Shown here: positions 43,495 through 53,376 of the stretch, one piece after another | Position numbering within the stretch: position 1 is the stretch's first letter | How the letters are laid out: every line of letters starts with the position of its first letter | Source: Nisaea sediminum | Lineage (GTDB): Bacteria > Pseudomonadota > Alphaproteobacteria > Thalassobaculales > Thalassobaculaceae | Reading direction: 5' to 3' | NCBI RefSeq assembly: GCF_014904705.1 | Contig: NZ_JACZCQ010000005.1 | Location: forward strand, 186,001 to 250,000 | DNA: 64,000 nucleotides | Program-made: the position numbers and the translations under genes | Notes under the pieces: generated by a model | The model's input: only the letters and a program-made list of their open reading frames with translations | The model's database searches: none | What the model was told of the DNA's origin: nothing

Positions 43495-45093
43495 TCAGCG
43501 TCTCTCCGCCCCCTCAAGAGCCCGCATCACCCGGCGCATGATCTTCTTGCGCGACTTCTCGTCCGCTGCGGATTCCAGCTCGGCCCTGAGACGGAGCGAG
43601 AACTCCGCCAGCTCGTTGTGCCAGTCCGGCCCGCGCACCGCTTCCGGCGAAATCCGCCGGACCGCCTGCTTCTGCCGGAAGACCGCGCGGCCGCCGGAGA
43701 GGTCGACCACGTCGTCGAGCTTCGGGATCAGGATGCGCTCGGGCTCCACGCCCTTCGCCTCCAGCGCATCGCGCATGGCGGCGAGCGCGTCTTCCTCGCC
43801 ATGGGTCAGGAAGATCCCGGACTTGACCGGCAGCCGCTCGGTCAGCCACTCGACCAGCTCCTCCCCATCGGCATGGCCGGAATAAACGTCGATCTGCCGG
43901 ATCGCCGCTTTCACGCGCAGTTCCTCGCCGAAAATGGTCACCGCCTCGGCACCGTCCGCGAGGATGGCGCCGAGGGTTCCCGGCGCTTGGTAGCCGACGA
44001 GAAGGACCGTGGCGTCGGAGCGCCAGAGATTCTGCTTCAGGTGATGGCGGATGCGCCCCGCCTCGCACATGCCGCTGCCGGCGAGGATGATCGCGCCGCC
44101 CCGCACCCGGGCGATCCGCTTGCTCTCGTCCACCGTCTCCGTAAAACGGATGTTCGACCGCCGGAAACCGTCCCCGTTGGCCGGCATGTCCTCCAGCACG
44201 GAGGCGTTCTTCTCGAACACCTCCGTCGCCCGGATCGCGAGCGGGCTATCGAGGAAGACCGGCACCTCGGGAATCGTCGCGCGGTCAAAGAGCTTGCCGA
44301 GATCGAGCAGCAGTTCCTGCGTGCGCTCGACGGCGAAGACCGGGATCAGAAGGTTGCCGCCCCGCGCGAGCGCCGTGTTCACCTCTTCGGCAAGCACCTT
44401 CCGGCGGCGTTCGGGACCCACGTCCTCCCGCTGCCGGCCGCCGTAGGTCGCCTCGCAGCAGATCCAGTCCCAGTTCTCGGGCGCGTCAGGATCAGGATGG
44501 AGCAGCTTGCGGTCCGGCCCGATATCGCCGGAGAAAAGAAGCCGGGAGAGCCTGCCGCCGCGCTCTCCGGTCGAGACCTCGATCTCGATCGAGGCGGAGC
44601 CCAGAATATGCCCGGCATTCCAGAACCGGGCGCGCACGCCGTCGCCGACCTCGCGCCAGCTGTCATATTCGACGGCGGAGAAGTGCTCCATCGCCGTCTG
44701 CGCATCCTCCTTGCCGTAGATCGGGGTGACCGTCGGCCGGCCGCGCTGGGCGTTCCGCCGGTTCAGCCGCTCGACCTCCATCTCCTGTATGGAGCCGCTA
44801 TCGGCCAGCATGTAGGTCAACAGATCGATGCTGCCCGTGGTGGCGAAGATCGGCCCGGAGAAGCCCTGTTTCACCAGCTTGGGGATCAGGCCCGAATGGT
44901 CGATATGGGCATGCGTCAGCAGGACGAAATCGATCTTCTCCGGATCGAACGGAAAGCTTCCGTAATTCAGCTCCTTCAGGGTCTTGGAGCCCTGGAACAT
45001 GCCGCAATCGACGAGGAACTGGCATCGGTCCGTCCTGATCCAGTAGCAGGATCCGGTCACGGTTCCGGCAGCGCCGCAGAAAGTCAGGATCAT
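43495..45093 (-). CDS. MBL-fold beta-CASP hydrolase (RNA-processing exonuclease type)
   Basis: A 532-residue zinc nuclease-like protein. The metallo-beta-lactamase core holds LLTHAHIDHSG (His61, His63, Asp65 and His66), NAGHILGSASIE (His) and LFSGDIG (Asp). A beta-CASP domain spans about 200-350, and C-terminal motifs include the conserved IDVYSGHADGEELVEWL. The family contains CPSF73-like RNases and bacterial homologues acting on RNA; the substrate in this organism is unknown. It begins 39 bp after the stop of the P-type ATPase gene, likely as one operon. Confidence 0.9.
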   Translation of the reverse strand: MILTFCGAAGTVTGSCYWIRTDRCQFLVDCGMFQGSKTLKELNYGSFPFDPEKIDFVLLTHAHIDHSGLIPKLVKQGFSGPIFATTGSIDLLTYMLADSGSIQEMEVERLNRRNAQRGRPTVTPIYGKEDAQTAMEHFSAVEYDSWREVGDGVRARFWNAGHILGSASIEIEVSTGERGGRLSRLLFSGDIGPDRKLLHPDPDAPENWDWICCEATYGGRQREDVGPERRRKVLAEEVNTALARGGNLLIPVFAVERTQELLLDLGKLFDRATIPEVPVFLDSPLAIRATEVFEKNASVLEDMPANGDGFRRSNIRFTETVDESKRIARVRGGAIILAGSGMCEAGRIRHHLKQNLWRSDATVLLVGYQAPGTLGAILADGAEAVTIFGEELRVKAAIRQIDVYSGHADGEELVEWLTERLPVKSGIFLTHGEEDALAAMRDALEAKGVEPERILIPKLDDVVDLSGGRAVFRQKQAVRRISPEAVRGPDWHNELAEFSLRLRAELESAADEKSRKKIMRRVMRALEGAERR

Positions 45094-45132
45094 TCGATGT
45101 CACTCCACTGATCGAGCCGGGGCTCCGGCAAA

Positions 45133-47871
45133 CTAGTCCCCGTCACCCGTCCCGGTCGCATGTTTTTTGCGCGGGCCGAGCTTCGCCAGTTGGCCGAGCA
45201 GCCAGGGCACGAGGCTGAGACCGACCGCCAGCATCCAGCCTTCCGCATCCGGCGGCGAGAGGCTCAGGATATCCGAAAGACCCGGCATGTAGACCGCGCC
45301 GACCGTCAGGGCGAGACACCAGGCGATGGCCGCCCAGACATAGAGGTTCCGGGTGATCTCGTTCCGCAGGAAGCCGGTTCCCTGTTCCCGCATGTTGAAG
45401 ACGTTCCAGAGCTGGGACAGCGCCAGGGTGAGAAAGGCGATGGTGACCGCCTGTTCCGGCGTCATGGCAAGCAGCGTCACCGAGAGATAGAAGGCGGCCA
45501 GCGTGGACGCCGTGATCGCCGCCCCGAAGCTCACGATTGTGATCCAGTGCCGCCGCGCGAGCAGCGGCTCTCTCGGGTTCCGCGGCGGCCGCTCCATGAC
45601 ATCGGGCTCGCCTTCTCCGGCGCCGAGCGCGAAGGCAGGGAACACGTCCGTAACCAGGTTCAGATAGAGGATCTGCAGCGGCAGGATCGGCAGAGGCATG
45701 CCGGACAGAGACGCCAGCCCGACGACCATGATCTCGCTCAGATTGCAGGACAGCAGATAGACGATGAATTTGCGGATATTGGCGAAGATCACGCGGCCCT
45801 GAGCGATCGCGGCAACGATGGAGGTGAAGGCGTCGTCGCGCAGCACCATGTCCGCCGCCTCGCGCGCCACCTGCGAGCCGCGCTGCCCCATGGCGACACC
45901 GATATCCGCCTTGGTGAGGGCCGGCGCGTCGTTCACCCCGTCTCCCGTCATCGCGACCACGTCGCCCGCGCTTTGATGCAGTGCGATCAGATCAAGTTTC
46001 TGCTTCGGGCTGACCCGCGCGAAGATCGCCGCATCAAGGAACCCACGCCGTTCGGCCTCGGACATTGCCTCAAGCGGAGGCAGATCCCTACCGTCGACGA
46101 TCAAACCCTCGTCCTCCACCTCGAGTCCGACCGCCGCACCGATCTGACGCGCCGTCACCGCGTGGTCGCCGGTCGCCATGATCACCCGGATCCCGGCCCG
46201 CCTGCAGGCCGCGATCGCCCCGGAGACATCCTGGCGAGGTGGATCCTGAAGACCGACAAGCCCGAGCAGGGTCAGTCCTCGGTAGACCGGCTCGTCTGCC
46301 GAACCAGCGGTCTTGGCTGCGATTGCGAGAACACGGAGCCCCTTCTCCGCCAGAGCAGCGCTTCTTTCGTTCCATGCCGAGCGGTCCGCGTCGGAAAAGG
46401 CGGTTTCTCCGTCGGGCGCGGCGATGCGTGTGACCCGGTCGAGAACCGCCTCGGGAGCGCCCTTCACCGCGACGAGAAAACCTCCGTCCACGGAGTGGAT
46501 CGTCGCCATCATTTTCAGTTCCGGATCGAACGCCTCCTCCTCCACTTCCGGGTACGCCTCAAGGAGCGCTTGGCGTCCGATCCCGGCTTTCGCGCCCAGA
46601 TGAAGCAGGGCAGCCTCCATCGGATCGCCGATCGCCTTCGCCGCCTCCCGTCCGTCGCCGGCGGGTTCGAGCGCGGCGTTATTGCAGAGCACGCCGACCT
46701 CCAGAATACGGCGCAGCATCGCGTCCTTCGATGGATCGGGCGCGGTCTCGCCGACGGCAAGATCGCCGGACGGCAGCGCGAGAACCGTAACCGTCATCCG
46801 GTTCTCGGTAAGGGTGCCGGTCTTGTCGGTCAGAATGACGGTGGTGGCACCGAGCGTTTCGACGGCGGAGAGCCGCTCGATCAAGGCATTGCGCCGTGCC
46901 ATTCGCCACATGCCCCGGGCAAGCGCCAGGGTCGCCACCATCGGCAATCCTTCGGGCACCGCCGAGACGGCGAGGGCAATCGCCGTCTCGATCATCAGCA
47001 GCGGAGGCTTGCCCGTGAGAATGCCGGCGAGCCCTATGATCACGGTCAGCAGGAGCGTTGCCCAGACCAGCTGGCGGCTCAGACCGTCGATGCGCTTTTC
47101 GAGCGGCGTCGCGCTGTCTTCCGCTTCCCCGGCAAGCGCGGCGATGCGGCCGAGTTCGCTCGACATGCCCGTGGCAACGACGACGCCCTCCCCCGCACCG
47201 CGGGTGACCGCCGTTCCCTGAAACACCATGTTCGAGCGGTCCGGCAAGGTCGTGTCCGGCGTCAGGGGACCGGTCTGCTTCAGCACCGGCAACGACTCTC
47301 CCGTCAGCACCGACTCGTCGCATTGCAGCTTCGAGGCCTTGATCAGCCGGAGATCGGCGCCAACGATATCGCCGCCTTCGAGAAGCACGATATCGCCGGG
47401 CACGAGGTCCCGGGCCGAAACCTCCGCAATCCGCCCGTCCCGCCGCACCTTGGCATGAACGATCCCCAAGCGGCGAAGCGCCTCCATGGAGCGCACCGCA
47501 CGGAGTTCCGTGAAGAAGCCGAGCGCGGTGTTCAGCAGGATGACGATAAGAATCGCCAGCCCCTCGACCCAGTGACCGAAGGCGAAGGATATCGCTGCCG
47601 CAACACCGAGGAGCACGACGATGAGACTGGCGAACTGGTCGCGCAGGATGACGAGAGCACTCTTGGATCTGCGCTGTCCGAGCAGATTCGGTCCGTATAG
47701 CCTTCTTCGGCGTCCGGCCTCGTCTCCGCTCAGCCCTTCCTGCGAAGCGACGACCAGACGGGCGAGCGTTTCCTTAACCGGCAAAGCGTGCACGTCCGTG
47801 ACGGCCTCGACCGGTTTCACGGAGGACCCACCGGATCCGTCACCACACTCTGCAAGTTGCACCCGTCGCAC
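45133..47871 (-). CDS. P2A-type cation-transporting ATPase, probably Ca2+
   Basis: A 912-residue P-type pump. TGES is at 190-193 (actuator), PEGLP at 306-310 (M4), DKTGT at 349-353 with the phosphorylated Asp, and GDGVNDAPAL is the hinge. Ion-binding residues fit the SERCA pattern: the Glu of PEGLP, Asn and Glu in M5 CNLSEI, and Asn, Thr and Asp in M6 NLVTDVFPA. This supports Ca2+ export rather than Na+/K+. The start GTG 47871 is preceded by GAGGA; GTG 47862 is another possibility. Confidence 0.9.
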   Translation of the reverse strand: MRRVQLAECGDGSGGSSVKPVEAVTDVHALPVKETLARLVVASQEGLSGDEAGRRRRLYGPNLLGQRRSKSALVILRDQFASLIVVLLGVAAAISFAFGHWVEGLAILIVILLNTALGFFTELRAVRSMEALRRLGIVHAKVRRDGRIAEVSARDLVPGDIVLLEGGDIVGADLRLIKASKLQCDESVLTGESLPVLKQTGPLTPDTTLPDRSNMVFQGTAVTRGAGEGVVVATGMSSELGRIAALAGEAEDSATPLEKRIDGLSRQLVWATLLLTVIIGLAGILTGKPPLLMIETAIALAVSAVPEGLPMVATLALARGMWRMARRNALIERLSAVETLGATTVILTDKTGTLTENRMTVTVLALPSGDLAVGETAPDPSKDAMLRRILEVGVLCNNAALEPAGDGREAAKAIGDPMEAALLHLGAKAGIGRQALLEAYPEVEEEAFDPELKMMATIHSVDGGFLVAVKGAPEAVLDRVTRIAAPDGETAFSDADRSAWNERSAALAEKGLRVLAIAAKTAGSADEPVYRGLTLLGLVGLQDPPRQDVSGAIAACRRAGIRVIMATGDHAVTARQIGAAVGLEVEDEGLIVDGRDLPPLEAMSEAERRGFLDAAIFARVSPKQKLDLIALHQSAGDVVAMTGDGVNDAPALTKADIGVAMGQRGSQVAREAADMVLRDDAFTSIVAAIAQGRVIFANIRKFIVYLLSCNLSEIMVVGLASLSGMPLPILPLQILYLNLVTDVFPAFALGAGEGEPDVMERPPRNPREPLLARRHWITIVSFGAAITASTLAAFYLSVTLLAMTPEQAVTIAFLTLALSQLWNVFNMREQGTGFLRNEITRNLYVWAAIAWCLALTVGAVYMPGLSDILSLSPPDAEGWMLAVGLSLVPWLLGQLAKLGPRKKHATGTGDGD

Positions 47872-48119
47872 TCCGCTTTTTCCTCACTGGCCGACAATTC
47901 CCCAGCCATTGTTCCAAGGCTAGCAGGTCACGGGAAACATCGCTCTCCCGTCATCGCGACCGGACGCACCGAGCTGGCGGCCGGCGAGGCGGAACCGACT
48001 ATTCCTCACCGGGTTCTTGCCAGGAGCGGCCTCCGATTTCTAAAGTCGGAGACGTCAATAACCGGGACCTTCTCTCCCGTCGCTCTCCCGCCGCGCAACG
48101 CCTGCATGAAAGGCTTTGA

Positions 48120-50810
48120 ATGAGCACCCTATCTGGGGAAGACAACGGCTTTTTCCTCGATCTTTATGCCCGCTATCGGCGCGACCGCCACTCGGTCCCC
48201 GCCGACCTGGCGATCCATTTCGACAGCCTCGACGGCGTCGGCTCAGATGCGACACCCGGCGTCTCGGCGCTGGCGTGCGACCTTCGGGATGCCTACCGGC
48301 GTTTCGGCCATTTCGAGGCGGACCTAGACCCGCTCGCGCCGAACGCGCACCGCGACCCGGTCCTCTCCCGGCTGAGGGGCCGGATCGCAGAGGCAGGCCA
48401 GGAGATCACCGGACTGAGCCTCGCCGGCGAGATCCGGCAGCTTCCCCTCGCTGAGGCCGACGCCCTGCTGCGGTCGGTCTATTGCGGGCCCGCCGCGCTT
48501 GAAGCCGGCCACTTGCAGGAGGAGGCGGAAAGGGCCTGGCTCCACGAGGCCTTCGAGAAGGCGGTCTCGACGCCGCTCTCCGAAGCGGCGCTGGCGGCAA
48601 CCCTCGACTCCATCGCGCTCGTCGACGCGTTTGAAGGCTTCATGCACCGGAAGTTCACGGCGAAGAAACGCTTCGGCAGCGAGGGAGCGGAAGCCTCCAT
48701 CGTGCTGCTGCGGGAGCTGCTGCGCACGGCCCCCGGCCACGGCGTAAAGGAGGTCGTGATGGGCGGCATGCACCGGGGGCGCCTCGCGACGCTCGCCGTC
48801 GGTTTCGGCAAGAACCCCGCCACCCTTGCCGCCGAACTGATGGGCCGAGACCTGTCGGACGGTGCGACCTTCACCGGAGACGTTCCCTATCACCTCGGCT
48901 ATATGGGCCGCTCTGAGAACGGCGGGCACAGTCTGGCGCTGACCATTCTTCCGCACCCGTCCCACCTTATGGTCGTCGCGCCGGTTGCCCTCGGATTTGC
49001 CCGTGCGAAGACGCGCCAGGACGACAGGGGACCGGGCGCGATCCTCCCGGTCCTCGCCCATACCGATGCCGCCTTCGCGGGACAGGGCCTGAGCGCCGAG
49101 CTGCTGCAACTCGGCGGTCTCGACAGCTACAGTGCGGGCGGTTCGATCCATCTGGTCGTCAACAACCAGATCGGCTTCACCACGATGCCGTCGGAAGGCC
49201 GCAGCGCGCAGTACTGCACCGACGTCGCGAAGCTCGTCGGCGCGCCGGTCCTGCACGTCAACGGCGACGACCCGGAGGCCGTGGCGCGGGTCGCCGGGCT
49301 CGCGATGGACTGGCGGGAGCGGATCGGCAGGGACATCGTGATCGACCTGGTCTGCTACCGCCGCAACGGCCATAACGAACTGGACGAGCCACGCTTCACC
49401 CAGCCCGACATGTGGCAGCGGATCGACAGCCACCCGAGCCTCCGGCAGATCGCCGCCGAGAAGTTCCGGGACCGGGCACCGCATCTTCTGGCCGCCGCCG
49501 ACAGCACCGCCGAAGCCTACCGCATCCGCCTGCAGGACGGCTTCGATCGGGCCGCGGACGTGATGCCGAACGAGGAAAGCATCCAGAAGGGCGCATGGGC
49601 CGCGCAGACCGCGACCACCGAAGAGGCCCTGCTGCAGCCGGTAACAACCGGGGTCCCGGTAGAGCGCCTTCGAAAGATTGCGCTTGCCGCAAGCCGGATC
49701 CCCGACGGCATCGATGCCCATCCCAAAGTCCGGAGGTTCTACGAGGCGCGCGCGGAGACCATCCGGTCGGGCACGGACATCAATTTCGCCACCGCCGAGG
49801 CCCTCGCCTTCGCCAGCCTGCTGGCGGAGGGCTCGCGGGTCCGCCTCTCCGGCCAGGACGCTGTGCGCGGCACCTTCACCCAGCGCCATTTCAGGGTGCA
49901 TGACATGGCGTCCGGCGAGACCTGCATCCCGCTCGCAGCGGCAGCGGAAAGGCCCGGAATGCTGGAGCTGATCAACAGCCCGCTGACGGAATACGGCGTA
50001 CTCGGCTTCGAATACGGGCACAGCCTGCTCGCCCCGGAACAGCTCACCCTCTGGGAAGCGCAGTTCGGCGATTTCATGAACGGCGCGCAGATCGTGGTCG
50101 ACCAGTATATCGTCTCGGCCGAGGCGAAATGGCGCCTCAGATCGGGCCTGGTCATCCTGCTGCCGCACGGGCTCGAGGGGCAGGGACCGGACCATTCCTC
50201 CGCCAAGATCGAACGGATCGCCCAGCTCTATGCCGGCGGCAACCTGATCCTGGCCAACCCCAGCACGCCGGCCAATCTCTTCCATCTGCTCCGACGCCAG
50301 ATCAGGGCGCCATGGCGCAAGCCGCTGTTCGTTATCGCGCCGAAATCGCTGCTGCGCTCGCGCGATGCCGTCTCGACACTGGCGGAGATGGACGAGACGA
50401 CCAGCTTCCGGCCCGTGATCGCAGGGCCATGCGCAGACCCGGGGCGGGTCCGGCGTATCGTCTTGTGTTCCGGCAAGATCTTCTATGAATTCGACCGCCG
50501 CAGACGGGAGGAGGGGATGGGAGAGGACATACTTCCCGTCCGCCTGGAGCAGATCTGCCCCTTCCCCCTCGAGGCTCTCCGGAAGACCATCGCTCCGTTC
50601 GGACAGGCGGAGATCGTCTGGCTACAGGAGGAAGCGGAGAATCAGGGAGCCTGGCCATTTGTCAGGGACGCGCTCACCTCTCCCAACATCGCGATTTCAC
50701 AGAGGCCGCGGGTCGTCGCGCGCCCTCCCCTGCCGGTCTCCGCAGGCGGATCGATCGCGCGGCACGAGCGCGAACAGGGCGAGATCCTGAAGCGCGCGCT
50801 CGCGCTCTAG
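48120..50810 (+). CDS. 2-oxoacid dehydrogenase E1, 2-oxoglutarate/2-oxoadipate (DHTKD1-like)
   Basis: A thiamine-diphosphate E1 component of 896 residues. GGMHRGRLATLAVGFGKNP and HPSHLMVVAPVALGFARAK form the active-site region, HTDAAFAGQGL is the GDA-like motif, and VNNQIGFTT completes the ThDP pocket. C-terminal VLCSGKIFYEFDRRR, EQICPFPLEAL and VARPPLPVSAGG resemble human DHTKD1 (2-oxoadipate dehydrogenase E1) more than classical SucA as I remember both. No sucB or lpd gene follows, so it would need an E2/E3 encoded elsewhere. AAAGG lies six bases before the ATG. Confidence 0.85.
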   Translation: MSTLSGEDNGFFLDLYARYRRDRHSVPADLAIHFDSLDGVGSDATPGVSALACDLRDAYRRFGHFEADLDPLAPNAHRDPVLSRLRGRIAEAGQEITGLSLAGEIRQLPLAEADALLRSVYCGPAALEAGHLQEEAERAWLHEAFEKAVSTPLSEAALAATLDSIALVDAFEGFMHRKFTAKKRFGSEGAEASIVLLRELLRTAPGHGVKEVVMGGMHRGRLATLAVGFGKNPATLAAELMGRDLSDGATFTGDVPYHLGYMGRSENGGHSLALTILPHPSHLMVVAPVALGFARAKTRQDDRGPGAILPVLAHTDAAFAGQGLSAELLQLGGLDSYSAGGSIHLVVNNQIGFTTMPSEGRSAQYCTDVAKLVGAPVLHVNGDDPEAVARVAGLAMDWRERIGRDIVIDLVCYRRNGHNELDEPRFTQPDMWQRIDSHPSLRQIAAEKFRDRAPHLLAAADSTAEAYRIRLQDGFDRAADVMPNEESIQKGAWAAQTATTEEALLQPVTTGVPVERLRKIALAASRIPDGIDAHPKVRRFYEARAETIRSGTDINFATAEALAFASLLAEGSRVRLSGQDAVRGTFTQRHFRVHDMASGETCIPLAAAAERPGMLELINSPLTEYGVLGFEYGHSLLAPEQLTLWEAQFGDFMNGAQIVVDQYIVSAEAKWRLRSGLVILLPHGLEGQGPDHSSAKIERIAQLYAGGNLILANPSTPANLFHLLRRQIRAPWRKPLFVIAPKSLLRSRDAVSTLAEMDETTSFRPVIAGPCADPGRVRRIVLCSGKIFYEFDRRRREEGMGEDILPVRLEQICPFPLEALRKTIAPFGQAEIVWLQEEAENQGAWPFVRDALTSPNIAISQRPRVVARPPLPVSAGGSIARHEREQGEILKRALAL

Positions 50811-50828
50811 GACAGCTATGGGGAAAGG

Positions 50829-50904
50829 TGGTGGGCCCGGAGGGATTCGAACCCCCGACAACACCGTTATGAGCGGTGCGTTCTAACCGCTGAACTACAG
50901 GCCC
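50829..50904 (-). tRNA. tRNA with CAU anticodon, probably tRNA-Ile2 (lysidine type)
   Basis: A complete cloverleaf on the minus strand, 76 nt with encoded CCA. The acceptor stem is GGGCCTG with CGGGCCC (one G-U pair), discriminator A73. The D stem GTTC/GAAC has an 8-nt loop, and the anticodon loop is CTCATAA closed by CACCG/CGGTG. The T arm is GGGGG-TTCGAAT-CCCTC with one mismatch-like closing. CAU could be Met or Ile2. The short D loop and G1-C72/A73 resemble E. coli tRNA-Ile2, in which C34 is modified by TilS; initiator features are absent. Confidence 0.88.
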
Positions 50905-50997
50905 TGATCCGGCGGAAAGCACCGGTCCGCTGTTATGCGCACCCGCGGCGGTGCCGTCAACCGGGCTGCATCGTCATGGACCCTTGGGAGAACAGAA

Positions 50998-51025
50998 ACC
51001 GGCGGAACCTTCCGGTCCCGCCGGT
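50998..51025 (-). terminator. Hairpin downstream of the molybdenum oxidoreductase operon
   Basis: A perfect 8-bp stem (ACCGGCGG and CCGCCGGT) with a 12-nt loop lies 14 bp beyond the stop of the large-subunit gene. It is followed on the minus strand by GTTTCTGTTCTC, a weak U-rich tail. It separates the operon from the tRNA gene. Confidence 0.45.
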
Positions 51026-51039
51026 GGAAAGATGGGTGG

Positions 51040-53373
51040 CTACGCCTTCAGCTGACCGCCGATCGGCAGATCGCGGATCCGTTTGCCGGTCGCGTTGAAG
51101 ATTGCGTTCGTCAGCGCAGGCAGAAACGGCGGGACGCCCGGCTCGCCGACGCCCGTCGCATGAACCTCGAACGGATGCTCCACGATGTGGGTCTGCACCG
51201 CGAGCGGGAAGTCATTCGCCCGCGCCATCCGGTAGTCGTGGAAATTGCTCTCCACGACCGCGCCGTTCTCGAAGGTGACACCGCCATGCATCGCGGCGCT
51301 CATCCCGAAGACACAGGCACCCTGCACCTGCGAGCGCACCCGCTCCGGATTGGCCACATAACCGCAGTCGATCGCGACATGGGTCTCCGGCACCCGGAGG
51401 GTCCCGTCTTTCTCGACCTTCACGCGGACTGCCGTCGCCACATAGGTGACGAAGCTGCGATGCGCGGCGATGCCGAGCGCTTCCCCCTCGGGCAGGGACT
51501 TGCCCCACCCGGCCTTCCGAGCCGCAAGCTCGATCACGTTGCGCAGGCGCGCGGTGTCGTTCGGGAACTCCTCGTATGGCTCCCCGTAGTTCCAGAAATC
51601 AGGCAGCACGCCCGCGGCGAAGCGGTCGATCACGCGGCCGGGCCCGATCATCTCGAGCAGGAAATCCTTCTGGTCCCGGCCCAGTTCGTGCGCCAGTTCC
51701 GCCGTGACCGACTGCACGGCGAAGGCGCGCGGAATGTTGGAGACCGAGCGGTACCAGCCGACCCGGGTATGGGCCTTGGCCTCGCAGTCCTCGCACCTGA
51801 CGTTGGGGATGTCGTAGGGCATGTCCGCCAGCCCCATGCCGACCTCGATCGGATGCATGTGGCCCGAGTCCGGCGCGAACAGGGCGAGGAAGGACGGCGC
51901 CGCGCTGCGGTGCCGCCAGGCCACCGGCCTGTTGTCGCCGTCGAGCCCGATCTCGATCCTTTCCACCGATGTGGTGTGATAGAACGAGTGCCGGATATCG
52001 TCCTCGCGCGTCCATTGCACGCGAACCGGCGCGCCGACCGCACGCGACAGCAAAGCCGCCTCGATCACGAAATCGCATTTCGATTTTCGGCCAAAGCCGC
52101 CGCCGAGCAGGGTGACGTTGACGGTCACGTCCTCTTCCTTCATGCCCAGCGCGCTGGCGACATCGACCCGCGTGCCGTACGGGCTCTGGACGCAGGCCCA
52201 GACCTCGCACTTGCCATCCTTGACGCTGGCCAGCGCCGCCGGCGGCTCCATCGGCGCATGGGGCATGTGCGGCTGGTAATATTCGCGGGTGAAGACGCGC
52301 GCGGCGCTCTTCAGTGCACCATCGGCATCGCCCTGGTCGCGGACCACCTTGCCGCTTGCCGCGGCCGAGGCGCTCAGCGCCTTGCGGTAGGCCGCCGTGT
52401 CATAAGATCCGTTCGGCCCCGCCTCCCACTCGATCTTCAGCGCCTCGCGGCCCTTCAGCGCCGCCCAGGTGCTGGAGGCGATCACGGCCACGCCACCGAG
52501 GGGCGCGAACTTGGCCGGCATCGTGCTCCCCGCGATCTCCTCGACCCGCTCGACGCCGTTCACGGCCATCGCTGCCTTTGAGTCGAAAGATTTCACCCGT
52601 CCGTTGACCACCGGCGGGCGGGCGATGACGGCGTATTTCATGCCGGGCAGGCTGACATCGGCTCCGTAGACGGCGGCCCCCGTCGTGATGTCATGCAGGT
52701 CCGTGATCTGGACCGTGCCCTTGCCGATATACCGGAAGGACCGCTCATCCTTGTAAGCGAGGCTTTCGCGCGGCGGGGTCGGCAGATCCATCGCCGCCTT
52801 CGCGAGTTCGCCGTAGCCGAGCCGCCGGCCGAGCGCCTTGTGCACGACCTGATGGTTGACGGCCTCGACCTCGCTGGGATCCACGCCCCATTCTTTGGCG
52901 GCGGCCTGTTCCAGCATCAGACGCACGGCGGCGCCGATGTCGCGGGCAGGCTGGATATGATGCCGCAGGCTGCGCGAGCCGTCGGTATCCTGATTGCCGT
53001 ACTTCGGCTCGTCGCCCGGTGCCTGGACGATCCGCACCCGGTTCCAGTCAGCCTCCATCTCGTCGGCCATGATCATCGGGATCGTTGTGCGCGAGCCGGT
53101 TCCCATTTCCGAACGGTGGGCGACCAGCGTCACAGTGCCGTCGGGATCGATGGCGACGAAGACATGCGGATCGTTGACCACGCCGTGCGGCATCGACTGG
53201 CCGCCATGGGGATAGGGCTGGTAGGCGCCGGCCTCGCCGGGCAGGAACTGCAGGGCGACGACCAGACCGGTGGCGCCTCCGAGGAAGCCGCGGCGGCTGA
53301 CATTCTGCAGAGCGGTCCGGGGCGCGGAGAGTTCGCGCGCGGGAGCGTTCAGACGTTCGATTTCTTTCAACAT
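51040..53373 (-). CDS. Molybdopterin-binding subunit, IorB/xanthine-dehydrogenase family, Tat-exported
   Basis: The catalytic Mo-hydroxylase subunit (777 residues), acting on an N-heterocycle or aldehyde. A twin-arginine signal is at 26-31 (SRRGFLGGATG), followed by a hydrophobic stretch, so it is exported folded to the periplasm. AHRSEMGTGSRTTIPMIMADEM, LGGGFGRKSKCDFVIEAALL (molybdopterin-binding Gly-rich motif) and the C-terminal GVGEPGVPPFLPAL with the catalytic Glu in GEPG are as in isoquinoline oxidoreductase beta. It follows the 2Fe-2S gene by 3 bp. Confidence 0.9.
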   Translation of the reverse strand: MLKEIERLNAPARELSAPRTALQNVSRRGFLGGATGLVVALQFLPGEAGAYQPYPHGGQSMPHGVVNDPHVFVAIDPDGTVTLVAHRSEMGTGSRTTIPMIMADEMEADWNRVRIVQAPGDEPKYGNQDTDGSRSLRHHIQPARDIGAAVRLMLEQAAAKEWGVDPSEVEAVNHQVVHKALGRRLGYGELAKAAMDLPTPPRESLAYKDERSFRYIGKGTVQITDLHDITTGAAVYGADVSLPGMKYAVIARPPVVNGRVKSFDSKAAMAVNGVERVEEIAGSTMPAKFAPLGGVAVIASSTWAALKGREALKIEWEAGPNGSYDTAAYRKALSASAAASGKVVRDQGDADGALKSAARVFTREYYQPHMPHAPMEPPAALASVKDGKCEVWACVQSPYGTRVDVASALGMKEEDVTVNVTLLGGGFGRKSKCDFVIEAALLSRAVGAPVRVQWTREDDIRHSFYHTTSVERIEIGLDGDNRPVAWRHRSAAPSFLALFAPDSGHMHPIEVGMGLADMPYDIPNVRCEDCEAKAHTRVGWYRSVSNIPRAFAVQSVTAELAHELGRDQKDFLLEMIGPGRVIDRFAAGVLPDFWNYGEPYEEFPNDTARLRNVIELAARKAGWGKSLPEGEALGIAAHRSFVTYVATAVRVKVEKDGTLRVPETHVAIDCGYVANPERVRSQVQGACVFGMSAAMHGGVTFENGAVVESNFHDYRMARANDFPLAVQTHIVEHPFEVHATGVGEPGVPPFLPALTNAIFNATGKRIRDLPIGGQLKA

Positions 53374-53376
53374 GGC

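Noticed and set aside
45160-47700. Long open frame antisense to the P-type ATPase
   Set aside because: It is rich in Arg, Gln, His and Asp without motifs. The minus-strand ATPase has all catalytic motifs.
48031-48051. CTCCGA...TCGGAG inverted repeat upstream of the E1 gene
   Set aside because: It is a short hairpin with a wobble pair, no T-run and no recognisable operator. It could be chance.
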